Shown: piece after piece, positions 1 to 8,798 of the stretch
Layout: every line of letters begins with the position of its first letter
How positions within the stretch are numbered: the stretch's first letter is position 1
Assembly: GCA_947462105.1 (NCBI GenBank)
Contig: CANHNJ010000020.1
Span: 1 to 33,435, forward strand
Length of the DNA stretch: 33,435 bases
Direction of reading: 5' to 3'
Source: Alphaproteobacteria bacterium
Lineage (GTDB): Bacteria; Pseudomonadota; Alphaproteobacteria; Micropepsales; Micropepsaceae
Notes under the pieces: generated by a model
The model's database searches: none
What the model saw: the letters and a program-made list of their open reading frames with translations, nothing else
What the model was told of the DNA's origin: nothing
Made by a program: the position numbers and the translations under genes

Positions 1-255
1 ACCGGCTGGATGAAGGCGGTGGCGCTGGCCGAAACCTACGGCATCCGCGTCGCCAGCCATCTCTTCCCGGAAGTCAGTGCCCAGTTGATGAGTGTCACCA
101 AGGGGGCGCAACTGCTGGAATGGCAGGACTGGGTCGAGCCCGTGCTGGCTGAACCGCTGCAGGTGGTAAACGGCATGGCCCAGCCCAGCACGGTTCCCGG
201 TTCCGGCGTGTTGTGGAATGAATCCGCCATCGCCAAGTGCCTAGTCCAAGCCTAG
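1..255 (+). CDS. Enolase-superfamily (mandelate racemase/muconate lactonizing type) enzyme, C-terminal fragment
   Basis: The reading frame is already open at base 1 and ends at TAG 253-255, so only about 84 C-terminal residues are visible. The pattern TGWMKAVALAE, then SHLFPE, then LLEWQDW, then a PGSGVLWNE tail is that of the C-terminal barrel end of mandelate racemase-like enzymes. The His in SHLFPE and the Glu in LLEW match the positions of the family's catalytic His and Glu on the last barrel strands. Family members abstract a proton alpha to a carboxylate on sugar acids or mandelate-like substrates with Mg2+. The substrate cannot be read from this fragment. The metal ligands and the capping domain lie upstream of the window. 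Confidence 0.8.
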   Translation, partial: TGWMKAVALAETYGIRVASHLFPEVSAQLMSVTKGAQLLEWQDWVEPVLAEPLQVVNGMAQPSTVPGSGVLWNESAIAKCLVQA

Positions 256-281
256 GCTGGCAGCGACCGGAGGAATCTTCG

Positions 282-1163
282 ATGCGCACCGCCCGTCTTG
301 CCGCCCTTGTTTCGCTGCCCCTGTTGCTGGGCGCGACGCCGACGCCCGAGGCGGTGTGGAAGCAGGGCATTGCCGACCAGAACAGGGCCTATGCCCAGAC
401 GCCGCACGCCATGCTCAAGATCCAGGACTCGGTCTATCTGGGCGAAGGCGAGACGGCGGTGCTGGAAGGCCGCAAGGGCGCGCCGGGAAGCTGGCGCTGG
501 AATAGCAAGCCAGGCGGCAAAGGCCCGCTGACGCTGGCGATCCGCAAGGGCAAGATCGTCATCAGCCATGACGGCAAGACAGTCGCACCCGCGCAGTTGC
601 AGAAAAGCGTGGTGGTGGATGCTGGCATCGATATTGCCGGCCAGCCCACCCAGGTTGGCGCAGGCGTGGAGGGCTGGCGCATCTTTGTCTTCAACCAGAT
701 GCATCCGGCGGCGCGCGGGTTCAAGAGCGTGTCCTATTTCGCTTATGACCCGGCCTTCCGCGTCAGCGCCCGCTTCGTGCCCGACGCCAAATTGCCGCCG
801 CGCATCTTCAAAACCTCGCGCGGCACCGACAAGCAGTTCTACCAAGCGGGCGAAGCGGTCTTCCGCCTGAAGGGCAAGGATGTGCGGCTGCCGCTCTATA
901 CCGGCGACCGTGATGCGAAGAAGATCGCCGACATGTCGGCCTTCTTCAACGACGAATTGAGCAACAAGGGCGTCTATGGTGCGGGCCGCTATGTCGATGT
1001 GACCGATTTCGGCGCGTTCCCGCCACGCGCCGTCACCATCGATTTCAACAACGCCTACAACCCAAATTGCGCGCTGTCGCCACACTTCACCTGCCCGCTG
1101 GCGGTGGATGCAATGCCATTGGCGATGACGGCGGGCGAGCGCGACCCGCACTTCAAGCACTAG
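282..1163 (+). CDS. Secreted DUF1684 family protein
   Basis: I place the start at ATG 282, preceded by a CGGAGG ribosome-binding site at 268-273. An upstream in-frame TTG at 237 would put residues before the signal peptide. The 293-residue product begins with a signal peptide (MRTARLAALVSLPLLLGA). The C-terminal signature VTIDFNNAYNPNCA followed by FTCPL and a late AGERD is diagnostic of DUF1684, as is GRYVDV about 35 residues earlier. The family has no established reaction. The conserved Tyr-Asn-Pro-x-Cys and Cys-Pro-Leu segments suggest a fixed core near the C-terminus. It sits 26 bp after the enolase-superfamily gene on the same strand and converges on the glycosyltransferase gene, so co-transcription with the upstream gene is possible. 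The family call is firm and the function is unknown. Confidence 0.8.
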   Translation: MRTARLAALVSLPLLLGATPTPEAVWKQGIADQNRAYAQTPHAMLKIQDSVYLGEGETAVLEGRKGAPGSWRWNSKPGGKGPLTLAIRKGKIVISHDGKTVAPAQLQKSVVVDAGIDIAGQPTQVGAGVEGWRIFVFNQMHPAARGFKSVSYFAYDPAFRVSARFVPDAKLPPRIFKTSRGTDKQFYQAGEAVFRLKGKDVRLPLYTGDRDAKKIADMSAFFNDELSNKGVYGAGRYVDVTDFGAFPPRAVTIDFNNAYNPNCALSPHFTCPLAVDAMPLAMTAGERDPHFKH

Positions 1164-1190
1164 CCTGGGGCCCTGCGGCGCTGTAGGGAA

Positions 1191-3461
1191 TTACGGGACT
1201 GCAAAACCCTGCGGCGCGCGGCCGGCGCGGCTGGTTTGCGCCATGATGTCATAGGCGGCTTCCAGATCGCGGGTGAAGCGCGCCGTGTCGAACAGGGGGC
1301 TGGTGTCGCGCGCTGCCGCCAGCCGCGTGCGGATATCGGCCAGGCGTGCGGTATCCTGCGCCAGTAGCGTTGCCAGCTTTTCGTATTCCGCCAGGCTCCC
1401 GGTGATCAGCTCCGGCAGCGCCATTGCCGTCAGCAGGCTGGCGGCGACGCGGCCCGCAAAGGCGGTACCACGGCAGGTGAGCAGCGGCACGCCCGCCCAC
1501 AGCGCATCACTGGCGGTGGTGTGTGCGTTGTAGGGCAGGGTGTCGAGGAAGAGATCGGCCAGCGCCAATCGCGCCAGGTGCTGGTCGAGCTCCAGCGGTT
1601 CCGCAAAGATCAGCCGGTCCGCTGCGATGCCCTGTTCCTCTGCAACGCGCCGCAGGTTCGCCACGGCGACATCATTGTCGCGCAGCAGCCAGAGCACGCT
1701 GTCGTCACGGCTTTGCAGCAGCTGCAGCCAGATCGCGAAGATTTCCGGCGTCAGCTTGTAGAGCTGGTTGAAGTTGCAGAACACGAAGCCCTGCGCCGGC
1801 AGCCCCGCCGCTTCGCGCGTGGCGGCTGCGGGCCGGGCGCGGCGGGCATCGTTGGCCTGGTAGCTATGCGGCAGCCAGGCCACGGCTTCATCGTAAAAAT
1901 GGCGTTCGCCTTCGGGGATCACGCTGCGGTCTGCGATTATGTAATCCATCCAGGGCGCGCCCAGCGTGGCGGGAAAGCCCAGATAGTTCACCTGCACCGG
2001 GGCGGGCCGCTGCGCGAAGACGCCGCTGCGCGGGCGGCCGAAATAGCCGTTGAGATTGACCAGGATGTCGATGCCGGCCTCGCGCATAGCGGCAGCGGCC
2101 TGCGCGTCGGAAAGCGCGGCGATGTCGGTGAAGCCGCCAAAGGCCTGCGCCAGCCGCGTCCGCATCGGGCTGCCATCGTCAAAGCCGTTGTCGAAGGCGG
2201 TGATCTCGAAGCGCGAACGGTCATGCGCTTCATAGACGCCCGCCATCAGGTAGGCGGTGGCCTGTTCGCGGAAATCGGCCGAGACATAACCGATGCGGAT
2301 ACGTTCGCGCATCGGCATCGGCCAGCGCGCGGGCGACGGGGTGGGAAACTGGTCCGCCGCGAACAGGCGTGAGCATTGCTGCAGCGAGGCGGGATCGGCG
2401 CTGATCGCCTGCCAGGCGAAGGGCCGCACCACGCGCTGGCCCGCCATGATGTCCGCCGCCAGGGCGGCATGGCCGGCGTCGCGGCCGTCCCAGTCCGCGC
2501 CCTGCATCTTCAGATAGGCCAGCTCGCCCTTGAGCCAGGGCATCTGCGGCTCCAGCACCAGCGCCCGGGCGAGATCGGCCTTGGCCTCGTCATGGCGCCG
2601 TTCCACCGCCCAGCGCAGGAAGCCGCGATTGTTCAGCGCGGTGGCGAAATCGGGATTCAGGCGCAGGGCGGTGTCGAAACTCTCCAGCGCTTCGCTCTCG
2701 CGGTCCAGCGCCCGCAACGTCGCGCCGCGCCGGTTCCACATCTCGGCGTCATTGGGCGCCAGCACCAGCAGCCGCTCGTAATCGGCCAGGGCTTCGGCGG
2801 CGCGACCGGTTTCGCCTAGCACCAGGGCGCGATTGGTCAATGACGGCGCATGGCGCGGGTCTGACGCCAGCGCCCGCGTCCAGTCGGCAAGGGCGGCATC
2901 AGCATCGCGCCGGGCCCATGCCAGCAGGCCCCGGTTGCTCAGCGCTTCGACATGGCCGGGCTGCAGCATCAGCAGGCTGTCATAGCTGGCGCGGGCTTCG
3001 TCGGGCCGCCCCAGGTCGCCCAGCAACAGGGCGCGGTGGAACAGGGCGCCGATATGCTGGGGATGCAGCGTTACCGCGCGGTCATAGGCCGCCAGCGCTT
3101 CTTGCGGGCGCGCGGTTTCCCCAAGCGCCAGGCCGCGCTGGAAATGGGCATCCGGCATGGCGGGCGCGGCAGCAGCGGCGCGGTCGAAGCTGGCCAGCGC
3201 TTCCACGGTGCGGCCCAGCAGGCGCAGTGTCATGCCGTGATTGACCAGCGCCGGGGCCTCGAAAGGATTGCGGCGCAGGGCTTCCTCCAGCAACGGCACC
3301 GCCTCGGCAAGGCGGCCCTGCTGCATCCGGATGACGCCGATATAGTGGTAAGGCCCGGCTTCGTCCGGCGTCTGCGCCAGCACCTGCCGGTACAATGCCT
3401 CGGCTTCCGCCAGGCGGCCCTGCTGATGCAGGGCAATGGCTTGCTGCACCAGTTGCGACAC
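1191..3461 (-). CDS. TPR-repeat protein with O-GlcNAc transferase-like (GT41/SPINDLY) catalytic domain
   Basis: This 756-residue protein has TPR repeats across about residues 1-310, with many copies of the ALxNRGxxL and AxxDRAxxLxP pattern. A GT41-type domain follows from about residue 384 to 740. Recognisable blocks are RIRIGYVSADF, ILVNLNGYFGRPRSGVFAQR, APVQVNYLGFPAT, FVFCNFNQLYKLTPEIFAIW and LFLDTLPYNAHTTASDALWAG. GT41 enzymes transfer a sugar from a nucleotide sugar to Ser/Thr of proteins chosen by the TPR superhelix, and bacterial members are often linked to flagellin or cell-surface glycosylation. The Lys in NQLYKL matches the UDP-contacting Lys of human OGT. The position of the conserved His after GYVSADF (usually REH) is REQ here. 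The start is GTG 3461 with a CGGGGA motif just upstream. It lies 30 bp after the stop of maeB on the same strand. Confidence 0.88.
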   Translation of the reverse strand: MSQLVQQAIALHQQGRLAEAEALYRQVLAQTPDEAGPYHYIGVIRMQQGRLAEAVPLLEEALRRNPFEAPALVNHGMTLRLLGRTVEALASFDRAAAAAPAMPDAHFQRGLALGETARPQEALAAYDRAVTLHPQHIGALFHRALLLGDLGRPDEARASYDSLLMLQPGHVEALSNRGLLAWARRDADAALADWTRALASDPRHAPSLTNRALVLGETGRAAEALADYERLLVLAPNDAEMWNRRGATLRALDRESEALESFDTALRLNPDFATALNNRGFLRWAVERRHDEAKADLARALVLEPQMPWLKGELAYLKMQGADWDGRDAGHAALAADIMAGQRVVRPFAWQAISADPASLQQCSRLFAADQFPTPSPARWPMPMRERIRIGYVSADFREQATAYLMAGVYEAHDRSRFEITAFDNGFDDGSPMRTRLAQAFGGFTDIAALSDAQAAAAMREAGIDILVNLNGYFGRPRSGVFAQRPAPVQVNYLGFPATLGAPWMDYIIADRSVIPEGERHFYDEAVAWLPHSYQANDARRARPAAATREAAGLPAQGFVFCNFNQLYKLTPEIFAIWLQLLQSRDDSVLWLLRDNDVAVANLRRVAEEQGIAADRLIFAEPLELDQHLARLALADLFLDTLPYNAHTTASDALWAGVPLLTCRGTAFAGRVAASLLTAMALPELITGSLAEYEKLATLLAQDTARLADIRTRLAAARDTSPLFDTARFTRDLEAAYDIMAQTSRAGRAPQGFAVP

Positions 3462-3491
3462 GCATTTCCCCGAAATATTAGCGGTGTAAAC

Positions 3492-5771
3492 TTATAGCTT
3501 CTGCGCCTGATCGGCCTGCGCCACGGCCAGCGCCGTCATGTTGACGATACCGCGTGCCGTGACGCTGGGCACCATCACATGGATCGGCTGGGCCACGCCC
3601 AGCAGCAGCGGACCCACCAGCAGCGCCTCGGTCGCCGCCGACAGCAGCGTCAGGGCGATATTGGCGGCATCCAGGTTGGGCATGATCAACAGGTTGGCGG
3701 AGCCGCTAAGCGGGCTGGACGACACAAAGCGCCCGCGCAGCACATCGCTCAGCGCCGCGTCGGCATGCATCTCGCCATCGACCTCGAAATCCGGACTGGC
3801 GGCGCGGATCAGCTTCAGCGCCTTGCGCATCTTGCGGGCATTCTCGGAGTCCGAGGTGCCGAAGCTGGAATGCGACAGCAGCGCGGCCTTGGGCGCCAGC
3901 CCGAAGCGGCGCACGCTTTTCGCGGCCAGAAAAGTCATTTCCGCGATCTGCTCGGCGGAAGGGTCCAGGTTGAGATGGGTGTCGCAGAAGAACAGCGCGC
4001 CCTTGGGCAGGATGAGCGCCGACAGCGAATACAACCGGCTGACGGCAGGATCGCGCGGGATGATCGGCAGGATGTTGGCGAGCTGGCGCGTCCAGTCGCC
4101 CAGGCCGCCGCACAGCGCCGCATCCGCTTCGCCTGCTTCCAGCAGCATGGCGGCGGCGATGCCGTGGCGGCTCTTGATCCAGCGCGCCGCCGATTCCGGC
4201 TGCACGCCCTTGCGTTCGACCAGGCGCTGGTAGCGTTCGCTCAAGGGCGCGAAGACGTCCTTGTCGAGCTGGGGATCGAGCACCCGCACCTGGCGGTCCA
4301 GGTCCAGGCGCAGGCCCAGCTTCTTGCTCTTTTCTGCGATGACCTCGCGCCGCCCGATCAGGATGGGATGGGCCAGGCCTTCATCGACCACCGTCTGCAC
4401 GGCGCGCAGGACGCGGTCTTCCTCGCCTTCGGCATAGACGACGCGGCGCGGGCGCTGGCGCGCGACCTCGAACACGGGCCGCATCAGCTGGCCGGAGCGA
4501 TAGACGAATTTTTCCAGCTCGATTTCATAGGCGTGGAAATCGGTGATGGGACGCCGCGCCACGCCGGTCGCCATCGCCGCCTTCGCCACGGCGGGGGCGA
4601 TGTGCAGGATCAGACGCGGATCGAACGGCTTGGGAATGATGTATTCGGGGCCAAAGCCGGTGAGCGAGCCGCCATAGGCCTGGGCCACGACATCGCTGCC
4701 TTCGGCGCGGGCCAGCGCGGCGATGGCTTCGACCGCCGCCACCTTCATCGCCTCGTTGATGGTGGTGGCATCCACGTCCAGCGCGCCCCGGAAGATGAAG
4801 GGAAAGCACAGAACGTTGTTGACCTGGTTGGCATAGTCGCTGCGGCCGGTGGCGATGATGGCGTCGGGGCGCGCCGCCTTGGCCGCTTCCGGCGTGATCT
4901 CGGGATCGGGGTTGGCCAGCGCCATGATGATGGGCTTGTCCGCCATCTGCGGCAGCCATTCCGGCTTCAGCACGTTCGGGGCGGAAAGGCCCAGGAAGAC
5001 GTCCGCACCCACCAGCACTTCGCCCAGCGTGCGCGCATCGGTGGCCCGCGCATAGCGCGCCATGTTGGCCGGCATCTCGTCGCCGCGATTCTTGTAAACC
5101 ACGCCCTTGATGTCGGTGAGGGTGACGTTGGCCACCGGCAGGCCCATCTCGACCAGCAGGTCGACACAGGCCAGCGCCGCAGCGCCGGCACCGGAAGTCA
5201 CCAGCTTGACGTCGGCCAGGGTCTTGCCCTGCAGCACCAGGCCGTTGCGGATGGCGGCGGCGCAGACGATGGCGGTGCCGTGCTGGTCGTCATGGAAGAC
5301 CGGAATCTTCATGCGCTCGCGCAGCTTCTTCTCGATGATGAAGCATTCGGGCGCCTTGATGTCTTCCAGGTTGATGCCGCCAAAGGTCGGCTCCAGCGCC
5401 GCCACGATATCGACGAAGCGGTCCACTTCCAGCGCGTCGATTTCCAGGTCGAAAACGTCGATGCCGGCGAATTTCTTGAACAGGACGGCCTTGCCTTCCA
5501 TCACCGGCTTGGACGCCAGCGGGCCGATATTGCCCAGCCCCAGCACGGCGGTGCCGTTGGTGATCACCGCCACCAGGTTGGCGCGGGCGGTATAGTCACG
5601 CGCCAGCGCGGGATCGGCGGCGATGGCCAGGCAGGGCGCGGCGACGCCGGGCGAATAGGCCAGCGCCAGATCGCGCTGGTTGGCCATGCGCTTGGTCGGT
5701 TCGACCGACAATTTTCCCGGCCGCGGGCTGCGGTGATATTCCAGCGCGCTCTTGCGAAAACTCTCATCCAT
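3492..5771 (-). CDS. maeB: NADP-dependent malic enzyme with C-terminal phosphotransacetylase-like domain
   Basis: The 759-residue length and two-part architecture are typical of MaeB. The malic enzyme domain (about residues 15-425) shows the [13 protein letters not shown] motif, [18 protein letters not shown], the metal-binding stretch [12 protein letters not shown] with [10 protein letters not shown], and the nucleotide loop [15 protein letters not shown]. The C-terminal third (about 430-759) resembles phosphate acetyltransferase. In studied MaeB enzymes it is not catalytic but binds acetyl-CoA as an inhibitor. The enzyme oxidatively decarboxylates malate to pyruvate and CO2 in the cytoplasm and yields NADPH. 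ATG 5771 is the natural start for an N-terminus reading [20 protein letters not shown]. It is divergent from gnd across a 166-bp gap, so the two NADPH/pentose-linked genes could share a control region. I did not find a clear promoter there. Confidence 0.95.
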   Translation of the reverse strand: MDESFRKSALEYHRSPRPGKLSVEPTKRMANQRDLALAYSPGVAAPCLAIAADPALARDYTARANLVAVITNGTAVLGLGNIGPLASKPVMEGKAVLFKKFAGIDVFDLEIDALEVDRFVDIVAALEPTFGGINLEDIKAPECFIIEKKLRERMKIPVFHDDQHGTAIVCAAAIRNGLVLQGKTLADVKLVTSGAGAAALACVDLLVEMGLPVANVTLTDIKGVVYKNRGDEMPANMARYARATDARTLGEVLVGADVFLGLSAPNVLKPEWLPQMADKPIIMALANPDPEITPEAAKAARPDAIIATGRSDYANQVNNVLCFPFIFRGALDVDATTINEAMKVAAVEAIAALARAEGSDVVAQAYGGSLTGFGPEYIIPKPFDPRLILHIAPAVAKAAMATGVARRPITDFHAYEIELEKFVYRSGQLMRPVFEVARQRPRRVVYAEGEEDRVLRAVQTVVDEGLAHPILIGRREVIAEKSKKLGLRLDLDRQVRVLDPQLDKDVFAPLSERYQRLVERKGVQPESAARWIKSRHGIAAAMLLEAGEADAALCGGLGDWTRQLANILPIIPRDPAVSRLYSLSALILPKGALFFCDTHLNLDPSAEQIAEMTFLAAKSVRRFGLAPKAALLSHSSFGTSDSENARKMRKALKLIRAASPDFEVDGEMHADAALSDVLRGRFVSSSPLSGSANLLIMPNLDAANIALTLLSAATEALLVGPLLLGVAQPIHVMVPSVTARGIVNMTALAVAQADQAQKL

Positions 5772-5937
5772 TGTCGCGAATTTTCCCTATTGTCGCTGCT
5801 TGTTTTTGGCTGGGAACTTGGCCGTGGCGGGGGGCGAAAGCAAGCTTTTTGCCTGCCGTTCCGCAAATCGTTTGCGCAGGGCATACTGCGGCGGAATCGG
5901 CGCGGTTTGCCGTCCAAAAAGATCATCGGGAGCGCCA

Positions 5938-6933
5938 ATGCAGATCGGGATAGTCGGCCTGGGCCGCATGGGCGCCAATATCGCGCGCCGCCTGATGCGG
6001 GACGGTCATGCGGTGGTGGGCTATGACGCGGTGCCCGATACGCGCGTGGAGGGTGCAGCGTCTGCCGCCGACCTCGCCGCGCTGGTCAAGGCGCTGGCGC
6101 CGCCCCGCGTGGTCTGGGTGATGGTGCCGGCGGGCAAGATCACCGAGACGGCGATCGAGACGCTGGGCGGCCTTCTATCCAGCGGTGATACCATCATCGA
6201 TGGCGGCAACGCCTACTACAAGGACGATGTCCGCCGCGCCAAGGCGCTGGCTGCGAAGGGCATCGCCTATGTCGATGTCGGTACCTCGGGCGGCGTCTGG
6301 GGGCTGGAGCGCGGCTATTGCATGATGATCGGCGGCGACAAGGCGGTGGTGGAGCGGCTGGACCCGATCTTTTCGACGCTGGCGCCGGGCGCGGGCGATA
6401 TCGCCGTGACCCCGAACCGCGAGCGCCGCGATCCACGCGTGACGCGCGGCTACATGCATTGCGGCCCGGCGGGCGCGGGCCATTTCGTCAAGATGGTGCA
6501 TAACGGCATCGAGTACGGCTTGATGCAGGCCTATGCCGAAGGCTTCGACATCATGCGTGGCCGCAATTCCGATACGCTGGCGGAGGATGAGCGTTTCGAC
6601 ATCAATGTCGCCGATGTCGCCGAGGTCTGGCGGCGCGGCAGCGTGGTGGCCTCCTGGCTGCTCGACCTGACCGCCATCGCGCTGTCGGAATCCGAGACGC
6701 TGGAGGAGTTCAGCGGCAAGGTCGGTGACTCCGGCGAGGGCCGCTGGACCATCCAGGCAGCGGTCGACGAAGCGGTGGCCGCGCCGGTGATCACGGCGGC
6801 GGTCTTTGCCCGCTTCCGCAGCCGCAGCGACAACACCTTCGGCGAGAAGATGCTGTCGGCGATGCGCCGGCAGTTCGGCGGCCATCTGGAAAGCATCGTG
6901 CCGTCACACAAGGCCAAGGATCCCGATAAGTGA
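5938..6933 (+). CDS. gnd: 6-phosphogluconate dehydrogenase (decarboxylating), short YqeC/GndA-like type
   Basis: The protein is 331 residues, the short form of the family rather than the 470-residue form. [13 protein letters not shown] (residues 7-19) is the Rossmann dinucleotide loop. [19 protein letters not shown] carries the catalytic Lys185, and Glu192 lies in the same helix. [16 protein letters not shown] is the conserved late block. The enzyme oxidatively decarboxylates 6-phosphogluconate to ribulose 5-phosphate. The second beta strand ends in GYD, and an acidic residue there usually favours NAD+ over NADP+; that is inference. ATG 5938 is chosen because it starts directly before the Rossmann fold, although the frame is open back to 5752. 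Its stop overlaps the GTG of pgl by 3 bases, indicating translational coupling. Confidence 0.92.
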   Translation: MQIGIVGLGRMGANIARRLMRDGHAVVGYDAVPDTRVEGAASAADLAALVKALAPPRVVWVMVPAGKITETAIETLGGLLSSGDTIIDGGNAYYKDDVRRAKALAAKGIAYVDVGTSGGVWGLERGYCMMIGGDKAVVERLDPIFSTLAPGAGDIAVTPNRERRDPRVTRGYMHCGPAGAGHFVKMVHNGIEYGLMQAYAEGFDIMRGRNSDTLAEDERFDINVADVAEVWRRGSVVASWLLDLTAIALSESETLEEFSGKVGDSGEGRWTIQAAVDEAVAAPVITAAVFARFRSRSDNTFGEKMLSAMRRQFGGHLESIVPSHKAKDPDK

Positions 6934-7637
6934 CCAGTATCGCGGGCGAGATGATCGTGGTGAAGGACGCCGATGCGCTGGCGGCAGCCGCCGCAGCGCT
7001 GATTGCGCAGCGTATGACCGATGGCGCCACGCCCTTCCGCATGGTGCTGTCGGGCGGCACCACGCCGGTCTCGGCCTATCGCAGGCTGGCGCGTCTGCCC
7101 GGCCTGCCCTGGGACAAGGTCGAGCTTTTCCTCAGCGACGAGCGGTTCGTGCCACCTGACCATCACCACAGCAATTACCGCATGGTGCGCGAGACGCTGC
7201 TGGCCGATGGCGCCGTGCAGCCGCGCAAGCTGTTCGCCATTCCCACCGACGGCACACCGGACAGCGCGGCCACCCGCTATGACGAGATGCTGCGCCAGCA
7301 ATATGGCGCCGGCGAACTGGAAGCGGGCGTACCGCTGTTCCACCTGACCCTGCTGGGACTGGGCGATGACGGCCACACCGCATCGCTGTTGCCGGGCCAG
7401 CCCGTGCTGCAGGAACGCGGGGCCTGGGCCGCCGCCGTGCCGAAGGGCCGCGACGAACCGCGCATCACGCTGACCTATCCGGCGCTGGAGTCCAGCACCC
7501 TGATCCTGTTCCTGGTTTCCGGCACCGCCAAGCGCGAGGCGCAGGTGCAGGCGCGCAAGGGCCAGTTGCCCACGGGTGCCCTCAAGCCGCAGGGCAAAGT
7601 GATCTGGCTGGTCGATGACGCGGCGGCGGGTGGCTGA
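6930..7637 (+). CDS. pgl: 6-phosphogluconolactonase
   Basis: The 235-residue product is of the SOL/DevB type. Motifs are [17 protein letters not shown] near the N-terminus, [20 protein letters not shown] in the middle, and [16 protein letters not shown], where the Asp-Gly-His forms the active site. [12 protein letters not shown] follows. The enzyme hydrolyses 6-phosphogluconolactone to 6-phosphogluconate, the step before Gnd. The start is GTG 6930 in the sequence GTGA, which overlaps the gnd stop. ATG 6951 in the same frame is an alternative and would remove 7 residues. The stop TGA 7635-7637 shares one base with the next gene's ATG. No zwf is in the window, so the glucose-6-phosphate dehydrogenase must be elsewhere. 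Confidence 0.93.
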   Translation: MTSIAGEMIVVKDADALAAAAAALIAQRMTDGATPFRMVLSGGTTPVSAYRRLARLPGLPWDKVELFLSDERFVPPDHHHSNYRMVRETLLADGAVQPRKLFAIPTDGTPDSAATRYDEMLRQQYGAGELEAGVPLFHLTLLGLGDDGHTASLLPGQPVLQERGAWAAAVPKGRDEPRITLTYPALESSTLILFLVSGTAKREAQVQARKGQLPTGALKPQGKVIWLVDDAAAGG

Positions 7638-8497
7638 TGACGGCCCGCTATCGCCGCATCCTGGCTTTCGACATTGGTGGCACCGGCCTGAAGGCCGCCA
7701 TCGTCGATGCACAGCGAAAATTCCTCAGTGAAAAGGTGCGGGTGCTGACGCCGCATCCCTGTCCGCCAAAATTGATGGTCAAGCTACTGGTTGAACTGGT
7801 GCAGCCGCTGGGCCGCTTCGACGCCATCACCATTGGTTTCCCCGGCTATGTGAAGAACGGCGTCGTGCGGACCGCGCCCAATCTGGGCACGCGTGACTGG
7901 GCGGGTTTCGCGCTGGAAAAGGCGCTCGCCAAGGCCCTGGGAAAACCGGCGCGCCTGATCAATGACGCCGATGTGCAGGGGCTGGGCGCGATCAAGGGCA
8001 AGGGGCTGGAGCTGGTGGTGACGCTGGGCACCGGCTTCGGCACCGCCTGGTTCCGGGACGGCGAACTGCTGCCGCACCTGGAATTCGCCCATGTGCCGAT
8101 GCACCATCGCTACGATTTCGACGCCTATATCGGCGAGGTGCAGCGCAAGACGCTCAGCGCGCACATATGGAACAAGCGGGTGCAGCGGGCGCTGGAAATT
8201 CTGCGCGTGGTCTTCAACTATGATCATCTCTATATCGGAGGTGGCAATGCCAATCGCATCACGTTCAAGCTGCCGCCCCATGCCACGCTGATCCCCAACG
8301 AAGATGGCATGATCGGTGCGGCCTTTGTCTGGAACGTCAGGTTTTCTCCCCCGCGTGCGCGTCGCGCACCGGTGGGGGAGATGCCCGTAGCAGCGCTTGC
8401 GATGCAAAGGGCAAAGGGGGTTAAGAAGCCTTTCGGAACGAAGAAAGCGCCAGGCAGATCCAGCCCGCGATCAAAAGCACGCCGCCGGCCGGCGTGA
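7637..8497 (+). CDS. ROK-family sugar kinase, polyphosphate glucokinase-like, with an atypical C-terminal tail
   Basis: The first 235 residues are a complete ASKHA/ROK kinase. They show the phosphate loop DIGGTGLKAAIVD from Asp12, then GFPGYVKNG, NDADVQGLGA with the likely catalytic Asp110, the adenosine loop LGTGFGTAW and GGGNANR. The domain ends at the usual DGMIGAAFVW. It lacks the Cys-rich zinc motif of many ROK proteins, as PpgK-like members do. It would phosphorylate glucose with ATP or polyphosphate and so feed the pgl-gnd branch encoded immediately upstream (TGATG overlap). Residues from about 235 to 286 are Arg/Lys/Ala/Pro-rich and unlike the family. They begin where the frame enters a GC-rich hairpin at 8346-8380 and then run 77 bases into the convergent DUF423 gene. 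The natural stop appears to have been lost. Confidence 0.85.
   Translation: MTARYRRILAFDIGGTGLKAAIVDAQRKFLSEKVRVLTPHPCPPKLMVKLLVELVQPLGRFDAITIGFPGYVKNGVVRTAPNLGTRDWAGFALEKALAKALGKPARLINDADVQGLGAIKGKGLELVVTLGTGFGTAWFRDGELLPHLEFAHVPMHHRYDFDAYIGEVQRKTLSAHIWNKRVQRALEILRVVFNYDHLYIGGGNANRITFKLPPHATLIPNEDGMIGAAFVWNVRFSPPRARRAPVGEMPVAALAMQRAKGVKKPFGTKKAPGRSSPRSKARRRPA
8346..8380. repeat. GC-rich imperfect palindrome (dispersed-repeat-like hairpin) inside the kinase 3' end
   Basis: The arms CTCCCCC (8346-8352) and GGGGGAG (8374-8380) enclose GTGCGCG (8355-8361) and CGCGCAC (8363-8369). Together they form a long imperfect stem. Palindromes of this look are common as dispersed intergenic repeats in alphaproteobacterial genomes. 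Only one copy is in this window, so membership of such a family is inference. It sits exactly at the point where kinase homology ends. Confidence 0.55.
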
Positions 8498-8771
8498 CCG
8501 CGCCCAGCCAGGTGACGCCGCTCAACGCCAGCAGGTAGAGCGAGCCGCAGAACAGCACGATCCCGCCCAGGAACAGGCCGGGTGTCCAGCGGGCGCCCGC
8601 CAGCGCGGCAATGGCCATCGCCAGCGCATGCACCATGTGATAGCGCGCGCCGGCTTCGAACACCGCCAGCATGTCGGGCGACAGCATCGCCTTGAGGCCA
8701 TGCGCGCCGAACGCCCCAGCCGCGACGGCAAGGGCCCCATTGACCGCAGCAATGCCAAGCCATAAGCGCAT
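8421..8771 (-). CDS. DUF423 family small membrane protein
   Basis: The 116-residue protein reads MRLWLGIAAVNGALAVAAGA, then FGAHGLK, then a GARYHMVHALAM segment, then two more hydrophobic stretches. This is the DUF423 (YwdK-like) pattern with about four membrane helices. The conserved GAFGAHGL and YHMVHALA blocks are clear. No biochemical role is established for the family. The start is ATG 8771, 27 bp from the divergent hydrolase start. Its 3' end is overlapped by 77 bases by the extended kinase frame on the opposite strand, which is probably an effect of the kinase having lost its stop. The frame stays open upstream of 8771 antisense to the hydrolase; I do not regard that part as coding. 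Confidence 0.88.
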   Translation of the reverse strand: MRLWLGIAAVNGALAVAAGAFGAHGLKAMLSPDMLAVFEAGARYHMVHALAMAIAALAGARWTPGLFLGGIVLFCGSLYLLALSGVTWLGAVTPAGGVLLIAGWICLALSSFRKAS

Positions 8772-8798
8772 GGGCGGAGCATAAGCGGCGGATACGCC

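Noticed and set aside
1164-1190. Terminator between the convergent DUF1684 and glycosyltransferase genes
   Set aside because: Only a 4-bp CCCT/AGGG pairing is possible in the 27-bp gap, and there is no T-run.
3579-6026. Very long open frame (over 800 codons) on the plus strand across maeB
   Set aside because: It is antisense to the strongly conserved malic enzyme gene. The translation is Gln/Arg/Gly/His-rich with no domain, as expected for the complement of GC-rich codons.
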